Origin: Alteromonas indica
Lineage (GTDB): Bacteria > Pseudomonadota > Gammaproteobacteria > Enterobacterales > Alteromonadaceae
Reading direction: 5' to 3'
Assembly (NCBI GenBank): GCA_003056425.1
Contig: PYVY01000003.1
Span: 124,001-188,000 of the forward strand
DNA: 64,000 nucleotides
Numbering within the stretch: the first letter of the stretch is position 1; each line of letters starts with the position of its first letter. Below the pieces are notes generated by a model. That model was not told the origin of the DNA, made no database searches, and was given only the letters and a program-made list of their open reading frames with translations. The position numbers and the translations under genes are program-made. Shown in pieces: positions 20,200 through 28,687 of this stretch.

Positions 20200-21256
20200 C
20201 CGCGGCTCCGGCCTGCAAGAGGTGTTTAGCCGGCGTCGGCACGTGACAGCCGCGCTGCTGATCGGCCTGCTGGGCGCTATAGTAAGTGGCTGCCAGTGGC
20301 AGTCAGGTGTAAAAGACGATATGCAGGAATATCGCGCGCGGTTAGCCAGGGTGCTGGACGTGGCGTTTCCGGCGCCGGCCTCTGCTGTGTCGTTAACGCT
20401 GCCCGCTAATGCCTTGTTAACCCGACCAGTTGAGCGTATGAATGTGAATCTTCGCGACTTTTATCAGTTGCAGCAGTGCGAACTGGGTACCCTGGTCGCG
20501 CAGCGCAATACGGCGTTAGGCAAAACCGCCCAGCCTTCCCAACGGTTTATTTATGAAACCCGGTTATTACGCCAGTTGGCAGCGTGTCGCAAAGTCATCG
20601 ATAAAAGCAATCCAACGCTTTCTCACCAGCTTGAGCAATGGCTAGCCGCCAAGCAGCGACAACGCCCCATATTATGGGCAAACCTGATACAAACCAGTCC
20701 TGAACTGCGTGCCGGGTTATCCCGTGGCGCCAGCTATATTGAGCCGACCACCAATGATAGCGCCAGTGCAACCCTTGCCGCACTGGGATTTTTACAAGGC
20801 ATTAAACAAACGCCGCAGCGCGCCCTCACTTCGCTGGAACAACAGCTTAAAGCAATCGATAGTAACCGTCTGCCAGCCCGGGTATGGCGTACCCAGTACG
20901 AAATTGCGCGCCAGCTTAACGCGTTGAACAGTACGTTAGCTAAGCACTTGACCGCCCTTGCCTGCCCAAATGAAAAGGCCTCTGAACAGGTCACTATTTT
21001 GCACAATGTATTTTCGTTGTTTTTTATTAATAAAATCCAACCGGTAGGCAGCAAGCTGAACCAGTACCATTACCACATGCTGCCAGTGTGGCAGCAATGG
21101 CAGCATGACCCGGATTTACATCCGACATTTAAAGCTTTTTTGCAGCAGCACGCGCAGGTCGGTTTCGCTAACTACCAACGTGCAATTAAAGATCATGTCA
21201 CGCTGTGGCAAACCTTGTTCGCGCGCTGTAATTTATCGCCGGCGCCCCCGCCGTAG
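20174..21256 (+). CDS. DUF3080 family lipoprotein
   Basis: About 360 aa. I prefer the GTG at 20174, which has GGAGG 5 nt before it; TTG 20159 and ATG 20162 are alternatives. The N-terminus is basic (RRRHVTA), then LLIGLLGAIVSGC, a lipobox with the lipidated Cys, so it is a predicted lipoprotein. The body is helical and Gln-rich. DUF3080 has no known function. The gene overlaps the SDR gene by 26 bp, suggesting coupled translation. Confidence 0.78.
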   Translation: MLPHKLWYNRGSGLQEVFSRRRHVTAALLIGLLGAIVSGCQWQSGVKDDMQEYRARLARVLDVAFPAPASAVSLTLPANALLTRPVERMNVNLRDFYQLQQCELGTLVAQRNTALGKTAQPSQRFIYETRLLRQLAACRKVIDKSNPTLSHQLEQWLAAKQRQRPILWANLIQTSPELRAGLSRGASYIEPTTNDSASATLAALGFLQGIKQTPQRALTSLEQQLKAIDSNRLPARVWRTQYEIARQLNALNSTLAKHLTALACPNEKASEQVTILHNVFSLFFINKIQPVGSKLNQYHYHMLPVWQQWQHDPDLHPTFKAFLQQHAQVGFANYQRAIKDHVTLWQTLFARCNLSPAPPP

Positions 21257-21358
21257 AGTCCTCACTGGCATACTCCAGTTTACCGACACAGCGCTATTTT
21301 TATCCGGTATCGCGCCACGGTATCCGCTATCCGTTGCTAGCGCCGCAGATGCAGCCCC

Positions 21359-22534
21359 TTACAAAATATTATTACCATCTTCCGGATCCCGGGCCTGCGC
21401 AGCCTGGCGTCTTATTTCGCCCGTTTCACTGCTAACATCATCGGTTTTTCGTTTCGCAGCAGAACCCTGGCGCGAAGCTGGAGCGGTATTAGAATCGGGC
21501 AGCGCAGCAGACGTGGCGGGCGCCGGCACAGATTGGCGGGGTGTTGGCGGCGCATTGGCGTCAGCGGCGTTATCCGGCCGAGCAGTGTTTTTTACTGCGT
21601 GCTGGCTCTCCTGTGGCTGCGTGTGGTCTGCCTCAGCGTTAGCATCTTCCTTACGTATTCCGGGGATCCCTTGGGGGAATATCACCTCACGGGCATCATC
21701 TGGCATACTGATACCCGCCTCATCAAACGCGCTAACCAGCTCACGCATCAGCACAGAGGCCATCTTCAGCACACTGGTCTTTTCCACATCTATCCAAAAA
21801 TAAACCTTAAGGTTTAGCGTGGCTGATCCCAGATTATCTACCAGTACCTGTGGTTCGGGGTTATCCAGAATATCCTGGTGAGCCCGGATCACCGAGGTAG
21901 CAAGTTGCTGGGCTTGTTTAACATCACAATCGTAGCCCACGCCAATTACAAAATGCCCCCGCATATTAGGGTTAGCCGTCAAATTTTTGATGACCCCTTT
22001 ATAAATAGTCGCGTTGGGAATTTGTATATGGTTACCGTCGAAATCGACCAGGGTAGTTGCCCGCGCAGTGACTTTCTGCACCACCCCAAGGTAGTTGTCT
22101 ACCTCTACAACATCGCCGATTCTAAAGGGTCTCTGTACAGTAAGCAGCAGGCTAGAGATAAAGTTTTCAGCGATATCACGAAATGCGAAACCAAGAATCA
22201 GACCTAACAGCCCGGTACCGCTGATAATCGCCACCGCAAATTCGGTTAAACCTGCTAATTTAAGGAATAAATAAGCCCCCAGCAGGATAATCAGAGCTGA
22301 CAGTACCCGGCGAGATACGGAGCGAATCAATGGGCTTTGGGTAATATAATTAAAAGGCTTTAAAATAAATGAGGCCAATGGCCCGGAGATAAAAAACAAT
22401 ATCAGCAGTATTGCCAGGCCTATGCCGATACTGGGTAAGCGGGCGATAATATCGCCATAAAGCTGTACTAATGCCTGCCCCGATCCTTCAGTGCCGCCTA
22501 CCGCCGCGGTTGTTTGCCCTGCCTCTGCCCACAT
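21359..22534 (-). CDS. MscS-family mechanosensitive channel with long acidic/Pro-Ala tail
   Basis: 391 aa. Three hydrophobic helices in the first 130 residues, then the pore-lining and beta domain: ISGTGLLGLILGFAFRD, PFRIGDVVEVDNYLG and GNHIQIPNATIYKGVI, all typical of MscS. After the C-terminal domain (about residue 290) comes a tail of about 95 residues rich in Ala, Pro, Asp and Ser without hydrophobic segments, absent from E. coli MscS. Role: release of osmolytes on hypo-osmotic shock. Monocistronic. Confidence 0.9.
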   Translation of the reverse strand: MWAEAGQTTAAVGGTEGSGQALVQLYGDIIARLPSIGIGLAILLILFFISGPLASFILKPFNYITQSPLIRSVSRRVLSALIILLGAYLFLKLAGLTEFAVAIISGTGLLGLILGFAFRDIAENFISSLLLTVQRPFRIGDVVEVDNYLGVVQKVTARATTLVDFDGNHIQIPNATIYKGVIKNLTANPNMRGHFVIGVGYDCDVKQAQQLATSVIRAHQDILDNPEPQVLVDNLGSATLNLKVYFWIDVEKTSVLKMASVLMRELVSAFDEAGISMPDDAREVIFPQGIPGIRKEDANAEADHTQPQESQHAVKNTARPDNAADANAPPTPRQSVPAPATSAALPDSNTAPASRQGSAAKRKTDDVSSETGEIRRQAAQARDPEDGNNIL

Positions 22535-22722
22535 ATATTTTGCTCGTTATCAGTTATACACAAATGCTATTTTGATAACTATGCATACGCCTGAGTATCA
22601 GCTTTTGGGTTAGTTGTGGGCCCTGCTGAGCGCTAAATAATTGCGCCCAGTTGCGTAAACACGGCATCGGGAGGTGTAGAAGGCCCCTTATAGCAAGAGT
22701 GGCCACGGGATAGCTGGCGCCG

Positions 22723-23358
22723 CTATTGTCCGGGCGCCACCACCAAATAGGTTCCCAGTCCTACGGTAAACATAAAACTGCCCCAGATAGCATGTTCAAT
22801 CACCACCATCGGGGTAGAACGGGTCTGCATGTAGCGATATCCGAACAGCGCGCCACCGAACCAGGATACAACTACCGCAATCCAGTTACCGTAAACCAGG
22901 TGCGCCAAACCAAAGGCGAACGTACTTACCGCCCATCGCACGTGTTTGGACGGCATAATACGTTTATAGCGGTGAAAGAAGAAGGTACGAAAAATAATTT
23001 CCTGAGGAATGACCGATACAATCGGGTAGATTAACAATGTAGTCACCCATAAGGCGGGCTGCTCGATAGGCCACTGCATAAAAATATCGGGTTTAATCAG
23101 ATAGACCAGTGCCATTGTCAGGCACGCCCAGGGAATAAACACTTTTAACGTGGCCCCCAGATGCGTTTTAAAATCTGCGAAATGCCAGAGTCTGAAACGC
23201 TTAAATTGTTTGTCTGCTAACAACACGGCCAGACAGGCAATGCCGATAACCCCAAGCAGTGGCATAAGCCATCCACCTAACTGCTGAACCCATAAGGCCA
23301 CTACTATTGGGATACCGAGAAACAGGGCAATCATTTCAACCCACAGTCTTGCTGCCAC
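22723..23358 (-). CDS. CPBP family intramembrane metalloprotease-like protein
   Basis: 211 aa, about six hydrophobic segments. Motif 1 appears as QEIIFRTFFFHRY (Glu-x3-Arg preceded by Gln rather than the more common Glu), motif 2 as FAFGLAHLVYGN with the conserved His, motif 3 as VIEHAIWGSFMF. This is the CPBP (Rce1/Abi) pattern; whether it is proteolytically active is not known. SD AAAGAGGTT before the ATG at 23358. Confidence 0.82.
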   Translation of the reverse strand: MAARLWVEMIALFLGIPIVVALWVQQLGGWLMPLLGVIGIACLAVLLADKQFKRFRLWHFADFKTHLGATLKVFIPWACLTMALVYLIKPDIFMQWPIEQPALWVTTLLIYPIVSVIPQEIIFRTFFFHRYKRIMPSKHVRWAVSTFAFGLAHLVYGNWIAVVVSWFGGALFGYRYMQTRSTPMVVIEHAIWGSFMFTVGLGTYLVVAPGQ

Positions 23359-23385
23359 TTTAACCTCTTTTATGAAAAAACCATG

Positions 23386-23403
23386 ACACTTTTATTAAAG
23401 TGT
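23386..23403. promoter_or_regulatory. Perfect 7-4-7 dyad upstream of the CPBP gene
   Basis: ACACTTT-TATT-AAAGTGT ends 28 bp upstream of the CPBP start. The position suits an operator over a promoter. No regulator is identified. Confidence 0.45.
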
Positions 23404-23872
23404 AATACCAGATAGGAAAAACACGTTGCCTGCTATCAGGCTAAGGTATCGTTACCGCTACCTTTTGTTCTTTAGGGGCGTTTCACCCACGACAGCAAAC
23501 CTGCTATGCCGTGAGCACCTGGGTTTAGCCAGTCGAAATATTCAACACCAGGCGTTGCCACTATTAACAATAAGCACACAGCATACCTATTGGCACATTC
23601 CCCGTACCGATATGTCGCTTTAGCTCAATAAACCGCCATATCAAGGGCCAAATAGGTCAGGCCTGAAGGTGAAAAAACAAACAACAGCAAACAGTTAAAA
23701 ATAAACGTACGGGTTTATTTAATTCGTTGGTGAGTGGTGCTTGCAGGCTACCTGGCCTGTAACAATGGGCTTAGTTAGCGCTTCTGAGGTCACTGCTTCA
23801 TATTCTGCCGTGCAAAATTTGCAGACCTTTTGTAGCCCCGCACCAGCGTGAACAAACGATGCAGGGGGATAG
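23404..23872. other. Long gap before rpiR-like gene, no convincing gene
   Basis: No supported coding region. An ORF on the minus strand (23719-23946) with two CxxC pairs is open but has no SD and crosses hairpins; see rejected items. Confidence 0.3.
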
Positions 23873-23994
23873 CACGGCCCGCAGTCACCGGGCCGTGGGC
23901 GCATGAGGTCATGCTGGCGTGGGGCGGTGGCCCGGGTCTGGCTCATCAGCTAGGCCGGCTTTGACGGCGGTGCGAGCGACGCAGTAACAAAGCC
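23873..23994. ncRNA. Candidate structured RNA element
   Basis: Successive stems: CACGGCCC / GGGCCGTG (8 bp, loop 9, 23873-23897), and GGCTTTG / CAAAGCC (7 bp, 23957-23994) enclosing TGCG-AGCGA-CGCA. Such density of GC-rich stems in an otherwise empty gap suggests a folded transcript or a remnant. Strand and function are unknown. Confidence 0.35.
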
Positions 23995-24084
23995 AGTCCG
24001 AGCCTTATTGCATGTCCCACCTGTAAGACTGTTTATTGGCATTCACGCCAGTTTGCTTTACTTTAGAGCCTTTGCTTACTGTCA

Positions 24085-24924
24085 GTGGCCAGGTACCTTA
24101 TTTTGTCAGCACCGCAAGACATTCTTGCCCTTATCGAAAAACGCTATGGCGACCTGTCGCCCTCAGCCCGCGCGATTGCGAATTATATTCAGCAACATCC
24201 CATCGCGATAATCAGCTTGTCGCTGGCGGAGTTGGCCAGCGCCACGCATACCTCGAAGGCAACGGTCAGCCGTTTCTTTCGCCAGTTGGGGTTTACCTCT
24301 CACGCCCAGGCGAAAGAGACGCTATTGGCGCTGCGCCAGGCGGGTGTGCCAATGGATACTCGCCAACCTGATAGCGATCACCTTCAGCAAGATAATAAGA
24401 ATCTGAGTCAGACCTTTGCCGCTCTGGACGAAGATGCCCTTGTACGCATCACGCAACAATTAGCCACCGCCAGCCGAATTACGTTAATTGGTTTTCGTAA
24501 CGCCTACCCTGCCGCCTTGCACTTTCGTCAGCAGCTTAAGCAAATACGTAGCACCGTAAGGTTATTGCCTCAGCCCGGCCAAACGCTGGCAGAGGATTTA
24601 TGTGATATCGCCGACGATGAAGTTATCGTGTTATTAGGTTTTCGTCGCCGCAGTCGCCTATTCGGCCGTATAGTTAAAGCGCTTGAACATCGCAATACTG
24701 TGCTTATTACAGACCCTACAGGCCAGCATTACCGCTCACAGGTGGCAGAATTATTGGTGTGTCATCTTGACCAGGATGCGCCCTTTGACAGTTATGCTGC
24801 GCCAATGAGCCTTATTGCAATGCTGTGTAATCGGGTTTATCGACAGCTGGGTGACGCCGCCCGTCAACGCACTTCTATAATCAGTGAAATGTACGATGAA
24901 TTGCAGGAACTTGAACGCAAATAA
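24085..24924 (+). CDS. MurR/RpiR family transcriptional regulator
   Basis: 279 aa from a GTG at 24085; TTG at 24103 is an alternative, neither with a strong SD. N-terminal HTH_6 domain (LSPSARAIANYIQQHP then SLAELASATHTSKATVSRFF, about residues 25-70) and a C-terminal SIS domain (about 125-260; ITLIGFRNAYPAALHFRQQ). SIS domains usually bind phosphosugars, but RpiR proteins next to purine genes are thought to sense pathway intermediates. Probably controls the operon starting at 25889, where a perfect TGAAAC/GTTTCA dyad lies. Confidence 0.85.
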   Translation: MARYLILSAPQDILALIEKRYGDLSPSARAIANYIQQHPIAIISLSLAELASATHTSKATVSRFFRQLGFTSHAQAKETLLALRQAGVPMDTRQPDSDHLQQDNKNLSQTFAALDEDALVRITQQLATASRITLIGFRNAYPAALHFRQQLKQIRSTVRLLPQPGQTLAEDLCDIADDEVIVLLGFRRRSRLFGRIVKALEHRNTVLITDPTGQHYRSQVAELLVCHLDQDAPFDSYAAPMSLIAMLCNRVYRQLGDAARQRTSIISEMYDELQELERK

Positions 24925-25070
24925 GTTATCTATAGCGATAGACCATTAAACAGAAAACGTCAATGCTACCAGTTTAAGTTGATTATTTTTTATACTCATT
25001 CACAATAAGTAAAACTAAAACAAAGCATTGCCATGTATAAATTTTATACATTGCCATTAGGTGGGTGCAT

Positions 25071-25637
25071 ATGGATGCCAAAACATTAGTCACTGTGGAA
25101 GAAGCCGCCAGCGTACTGGCATTCTGGTTTGAAGAGCTCGAGCCTGCACAGTGGTTTGCCAAAGATGATAGCCTGGATACGCTCATACGGGCGCGGTTTT
25201 CATCCGTGCACCAGGCCGCGGCAAATTGTGAACTGTGGCCCTGGCGGGCAAACCCTTATGGCAGGTTAGCGGAAATTATTGTGTTGGATCAGTTTTCCCG
25301 TAATATCTTTCGCGATACGCCAGCCGCCTTTGAGTGCGATCGGCTGGCACTGGCGCTGGCCCAGGAAGCGATAAGCGTGGGCGCTGATCGCAGTATGACT
25401 CCACAAGAGTGTGCTTTTTTATACATGCCGTTCATGCACAGTGAATCGTTGGAAGTACACGACACTGCGATGGAGCTTTTCGATATGCAGGGGCTGGAAC
25501 AGCAGTTTCATTTTGAACGTAAGCATCGGGCAATATTACTGGAGTTCGGTCGTTATCCTCATCGCAATGCTATTTTAGGACGAGCGTCTACGCCCGCCGA
25601 AAATGCCTTTCTGCTGGAACCTGATTCGCACTTCTGA
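25071..25637 (+). CDS. DUF924 family protein
   Basis: 188 aa. The ATG at 25071 follows AGGTGG. Helical, TPR-like family; conserved pattern VLAFWFEELEPAQWFAKDD, IIVLDQFSRNIFRDTPAAFECD and FLYMPFMHSESLEVHD is diagnostic of DUF924. Function unknown. It lies between the RpiR-type regulator and the purine operon on the same strand, but 250 bp of regulatory DNA follow it, so it is probably not part of that operon. Confidence 0.85.
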   Translation: MDAKTLVTVEEAASVLAFWFEELEPAQWFAKDDSLDTLIRARFSSVHQAAANCELWPWRANPYGRLAEIIVLDQFSRNIFRDTPAAFECDRLALALAQEAISVGADRSMTPQECAFLYMPFMHSESLEVHDTAMELFDMQGLEQQFHFERKHRAILLEFGRYPHRNAILGRASTPAENAFLLEPDSHF

Positions 25638-25752
25638 ACAGCTTGTTTTCTGTTTATCTGCGCAGCCATCACCTTGTTTAGGCGTTTGTCACCTTTTACT
25701 GCGCCAGCGGTGGCGCGTGATTTTCCTAACCGCCTCTTGCCCTCCCGTTAAC

Positions 25753-25798
25753 GTCTTTTATCGTCCATGACGGACCATTACCGTCCATTTACGACAGA
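25753..25798. promoter_or_regulatory. Helically phased GWC repeats upstream of the amidase/hpx operon
   Basis: GTCCAT at 25763, GACCAT at 25773 and GTCCAT at 25783 repeat with an exact 10-bp step; weaker GTCTTT at 25753 and GACAGA at 25793 keep the phase. Phased direct repeats on one face of the helix suggest cooperative activator binding. About 90 bp upstream of the amidase start. Confidence 0.5.
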
Positions 25799-25845
25799 AA
25801 AGTAAAAAAATACATCCCCGCTTCACCGTTTCACTTGACTTAGAT

Positions 25846-25863
25846 ATGAAACGATTGTTTCAT
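25846..25863. promoter_or_regulatory. Perfect 18-bp dyad, candidate RpiR operator
   Basis: ATGAAAC-GATT-GTTTCAT, perfect 7-bp arms, 25 bp upstream of the amidase ATG. A further CGTTTCA at 25827 pairs with the left half. RpiR-family sites commonly are GAAA/TTTC dyads. Assignment to the regulator at 24085 is inference. Confidence 0.6.
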
Positions 25864-25888
25864 GGATAGGTCAATAATGAGGGTTATC

Positions 25889-27079
25889 ATGAAACATCAC
25901 GCCGCTGTCTCTCCATTTATTTCCGGTACCACCGTACCTTTCAGACCGGCGGCGGGCACAGCCGAGCCACCTACGCAGGCGTTGGCCGCACAGCGGTTGG
26001 CCGTGAAGGATGTGTTTGATATGGCTGGCTTGCCCACCTCTGCTGGCAACCCAGACTGGTTGCTATCGCATCCTGCGCCGCAAGATACCAATACATCGGT
26101 TAGCCGGCTGCTAAACGCCGGCGCGCGGTTTATCGGCAAAACGATTACCGACGAGCTGGCGTACAGCCTTAACGGCCAGAATATTCACTATGGTACGCCG
26201 CAGAATCCCTGCACGCCGACCCGACTGCCGGGTGGCTCCTCATCAGGTTCTGCGGTAGCGGTAGCCGCCGGTTTGGCCGATATCGGGTTGGGTACTGATA
26301 CCGGCGGCTCTATCCGCGTGCCAGCCAGCTATAATGGCCTATACGGGCTGCGCCCCACCCACGGGGTAATTCCTTGCGACAATATGGTTGCCCTGGCACC
26401 GTCTTTTGATACCGTGGGCTGGATGTGTAAACAGCGTCCCCTGATGCGGTCGGTGGCAAAGGTGTTATTGCCCTATCAACAGGCGGCAAAAAAGATCTAT
26501 CGTATTGGCGTGGTACAGGAGCTATTCCAAGCTTCGCCGCTTGCCCTGCAGTTAAATTTGCAACTGGAAGCCTGGCAACACGCCCATCCAGCGCTGGGAT
26601 TTGAACCGGTCTCACTTAATCTATTACCCACCAACCCAGGTAACACATTTAAAGTACTACAAGGCGCGCAGATAGCGCTGCAACATCAAGACTGGCTGGA
26701 GTCGCAAAAGCCATTGCTGGCTGACGATATTCAGGCCAGACTGGACTGGTGTAGAGGTATCCCGGAATCGCAGATTAATCAGGCGCAAGATGCTCAGGCC
26801 AAATGGTGCAAGCATCTGGCTGCGATATTTAAGCAATATGATGCCTTAGTGCTACCTACCACCCCCGGCCTGGCGCCGCTGTTGGCGACGCCGGCCTCGT
26901 CATTGGGTGAGTACCGAGAGGCTTTGTTGCAACACACCGCAATAGCTGGACTCGCCGGACTACCGCAGCTACATTTGCCTTGCTGTAACCAAGCTGGCGT
27001 GCCCCATGGGTTGTCGCTAATTGGCACTAAAAATAACGAATTCGGCTTACTTGATACAGCCGATGTATTAATGGAATAA
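25889..27079 (+). CDS. Amidase-signature enzyme of the purine (oxalurate) branch, HpxY-like
   Basis: About 396 aa from the ATG at 25889 (GAGGG 5 nt before; 25877 is an alternative). Amidase signature: catalytic Lys in LAVKDVFDMAG, GGSSSGSAVAVAAG with the cis-Ser, and GTDTGGSIRVPAS with the nucleophile Ser. In Klebsiella hpx clusters an amidase accompanies the oxamate hydrolase HpxW. By context it may hydrolyse oxalurate or allophanate-like ureido compounds. First gene of an operon, 4 bp before the HpxW-like gene. Confidence 0.75.
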   Translation: MKHHAAVSPFISGTTVPFRPAAGTAEPPTQALAAQRLAVKDVFDMAGLPTSAGNPDWLLSHPAPQDTNTSVSRLLNAGARFIGKTITDELAYSLNGQNIHYGTPQNPCTPTRLPGGSSSGSAVAVAAGLADIGLGTDTGGSIRVPASYNGLYGLRPTHGVIPCDNMVALAPSFDTVGWMCKQRPLMRSVAKVLLPYQQAAKKIYRIGVVQELFQASPLALQLNLQLEAWQHAHPALGFEPVSLNLLPTNPGNTFKVLQGAQIALQHQDWLESQKPLLADDIQARLDWCRGIPESQINQAQDAQAKWCKHLAAIFKQYDALVLPTTPGLAPLLATPASSLGEYREALLQHTAIAGLAGLPQLHLPCCNQAGVPHGLSLIGTKNNEFGLLDTADVLME

Positions 27080-27083
27080 CATT

Positions 27084-28664
27084 ATGGAAACGGCTTCGAA
27101 TTTTGGCTTTACTGCCCCGCATTATGCTGCGGCGCAGGTGGGCAATACTATATTAGAACGCGGTGGCACCGCCATTGAAGCAATGGTGGCGGCGGCTGCG
27201 TCTATCGCGGTGGAATACCCTCACATGAACGGGCTGGGGGGCGATGGATTCTGGCTTATCAGTGAGCCGGGCAAGACCCCGGTGGCCATCAATGCTGCCG
27301 GTGTAGCAGCCCAGCAGGCTCAACCACAGCGCTACGCTGGCAGCGGCGCCATTGAGGCGCGGGGCGGCGGCGCGGCGCTGACCATGGCGGGGGCCGTGGC
27401 AGGCTGGCAAAAGGCGCTTGAAATCAGTGCCAGGTGGCAGCGTCCTTTGCCGTTAAGTACCCTATTGGATACCGCCATTAGCCAAGCAAACTGGGGTATT
27501 GAAGTTACGCAGAGCCTCTCAGAGGCCAGCCATAAAACATTTGCCGAACTTGGTCAGCAACCTGCATTCTCACCTTTTTTGATTAAAGGAAAGCCGCTTA
27601 AAAAAGGTAAAATACTTAAACTACCGGCGTTGGGCGCGACATTGGCCCGGCTTGCTGAAGCGGGACTGGATGACTTCTACCAAGGCGCGATAGCACAACA
27701 ATTAGCAGCGGATCTACAGGCTGCCGGCTCGCCTATTACGCTGGAGGATTTTCATCAGTATCAGGCCCAGGTTACTGAACCTTTAGCCGTGACCACCTCT
27801 AAAGGCACCTTGTATAATCTGCCTGCGCCGACCCAGGGCATAGCCTCGCTGCTGATCATGGCGCTTTACGATAAGGTGGCCAGCCAGGGTACTACCGATG
27901 CCGATATGGTGCACCTGCTTATCGAATGTACCAAACAAGCATTTATTCAGCGTAACCGCTATGTTAGCGACCCCAGCCGGCTGGATATTGACCTGCGCAC
28001 CCTGTTAAGTGCTGATTCGCTGGCCGCTATGCGCAATAACATCGAATTAGCCCAGGCCAGCCCCTGGCCCCACTCCGCCAAACCTGGCGATACCATCTGG
28101 ATGGGGGCCTGCGATAGCGCGGGACGCATGGTAAGTTATATTCAAAGCCTGTATTGGGAGTTTGGCTCGGGTATCGTGAGCCCGTCCACCGGCGTAGTGT
28201 GGAATAACCGGGGGACCTCGTTCTCATTAGACCCAACAGATATTAACTTTTTACAACCCGGACTCACCCCCATGCATACTCTCAATCCGGCATTTGCCGA
28301 GCTGAACGATGGGCGCCGTATGAGCTATGGCACGATGGGCGGTGAGGGACAGCCGCAAACCCAGGCTGCGCTATTTAGTCGTTATGTCTATCACAATCAA
28401 CCGTTGCCGAAAGCAATCGCCCTGGGACGCTGGCTGCTTGGTCGAACTTGGGGAGATGAAAGTCATAACCTTAAGGTCGAGCAGGATTTAGCAGACTACG
28501 TCGGCGAATCGCTGGTGTCTCGCGGCCACGATATGGTCACTGTGCCTGCCTGCAATGAACTGATGGGCCACGCCGGCGCAGTGGTATGCCATCCTCAGGG
28601 TCGGGTCGAAGCCGCCACTGATCCGCGTAGCGATGGTAAAGCCTTTCCGGTACGTGTTTCCTAA
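27084..28664 (+). CDS. Gamma-glutamyltransferase-family protein, probable oxamate amidohydrolase (HpxW-like)
   Basis: 526-aa Ntn hydrolase of the GGT fold. The expected self-processing nucleophile is Thr337 in GDTIWMGACDSAGR, aligned with the TTH/TSV motif of GGT; then VSYIQSLYWEFGSGIV and the late loop TMGGEGQPQTQAA. HpxW of Klebsiella, of this subgroup, releases ammonia from oxamate. Linkage to ureidoglycine aminotransferase and allantoate amidohydrolase supports the oxamate role over glutathione metabolism. No signal peptide, unlike GGT proper. Confidence 0.78.
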   Translation: METASNFGFTAPHYAAAQVGNTILERGGTAIEAMVAAAASIAVEYPHMNGLGGDGFWLISEPGKTPVAINAAGVAAQQAQPQRYAGSGAIEARGGGAALTMAGAVAGWQKALEISARWQRPLPLSTLLDTAISQANWGIEVTQSLSEASHKTFAELGQQPAFSPFLIKGKPLKKGKILKLPALGATLARLAEAGLDDFYQGAIAQQLAADLQAAGSPITLEDFHQYQAQVTEPLAVTTSKGTLYNLPAPTQGIASLLIMALYDKVASQGTTDADMVHLLIECTKQAFIQRNRYVSDPSRLDIDLRTLLSADSLAAMRNNIELAQASPWPHSAKPGDTIWMGACDSAGRMVSYIQSLYWEFGSGIVSPSTGVVWNNRGTSFSLDPTDINFLQPGLTPMHTLNPAFAELNDGRRMSYGTMGGEGQPQTQAALFSRYVYHNQPLPKAIALGRWLLGRTWGDESHNLKVEQDLADYVGESLVSRGHDMVTVPACNELMGHAGAVVCHPQGRVEAATDPRSDGKAFPVRVS

Positions 28665-28687
28665 CCTTATTCAAAAAGTCGAGATAT

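Noticed and set aside
23719..23946. Minus-strand ORF of 75 aa with CGPC and CKFC pairs, resembling a zinc-ribbon
   Set aside because: No ribosome-binding site, no hydrophobic core or family resemblance, and it runs through GC-rich hairpins that explain its open frame.
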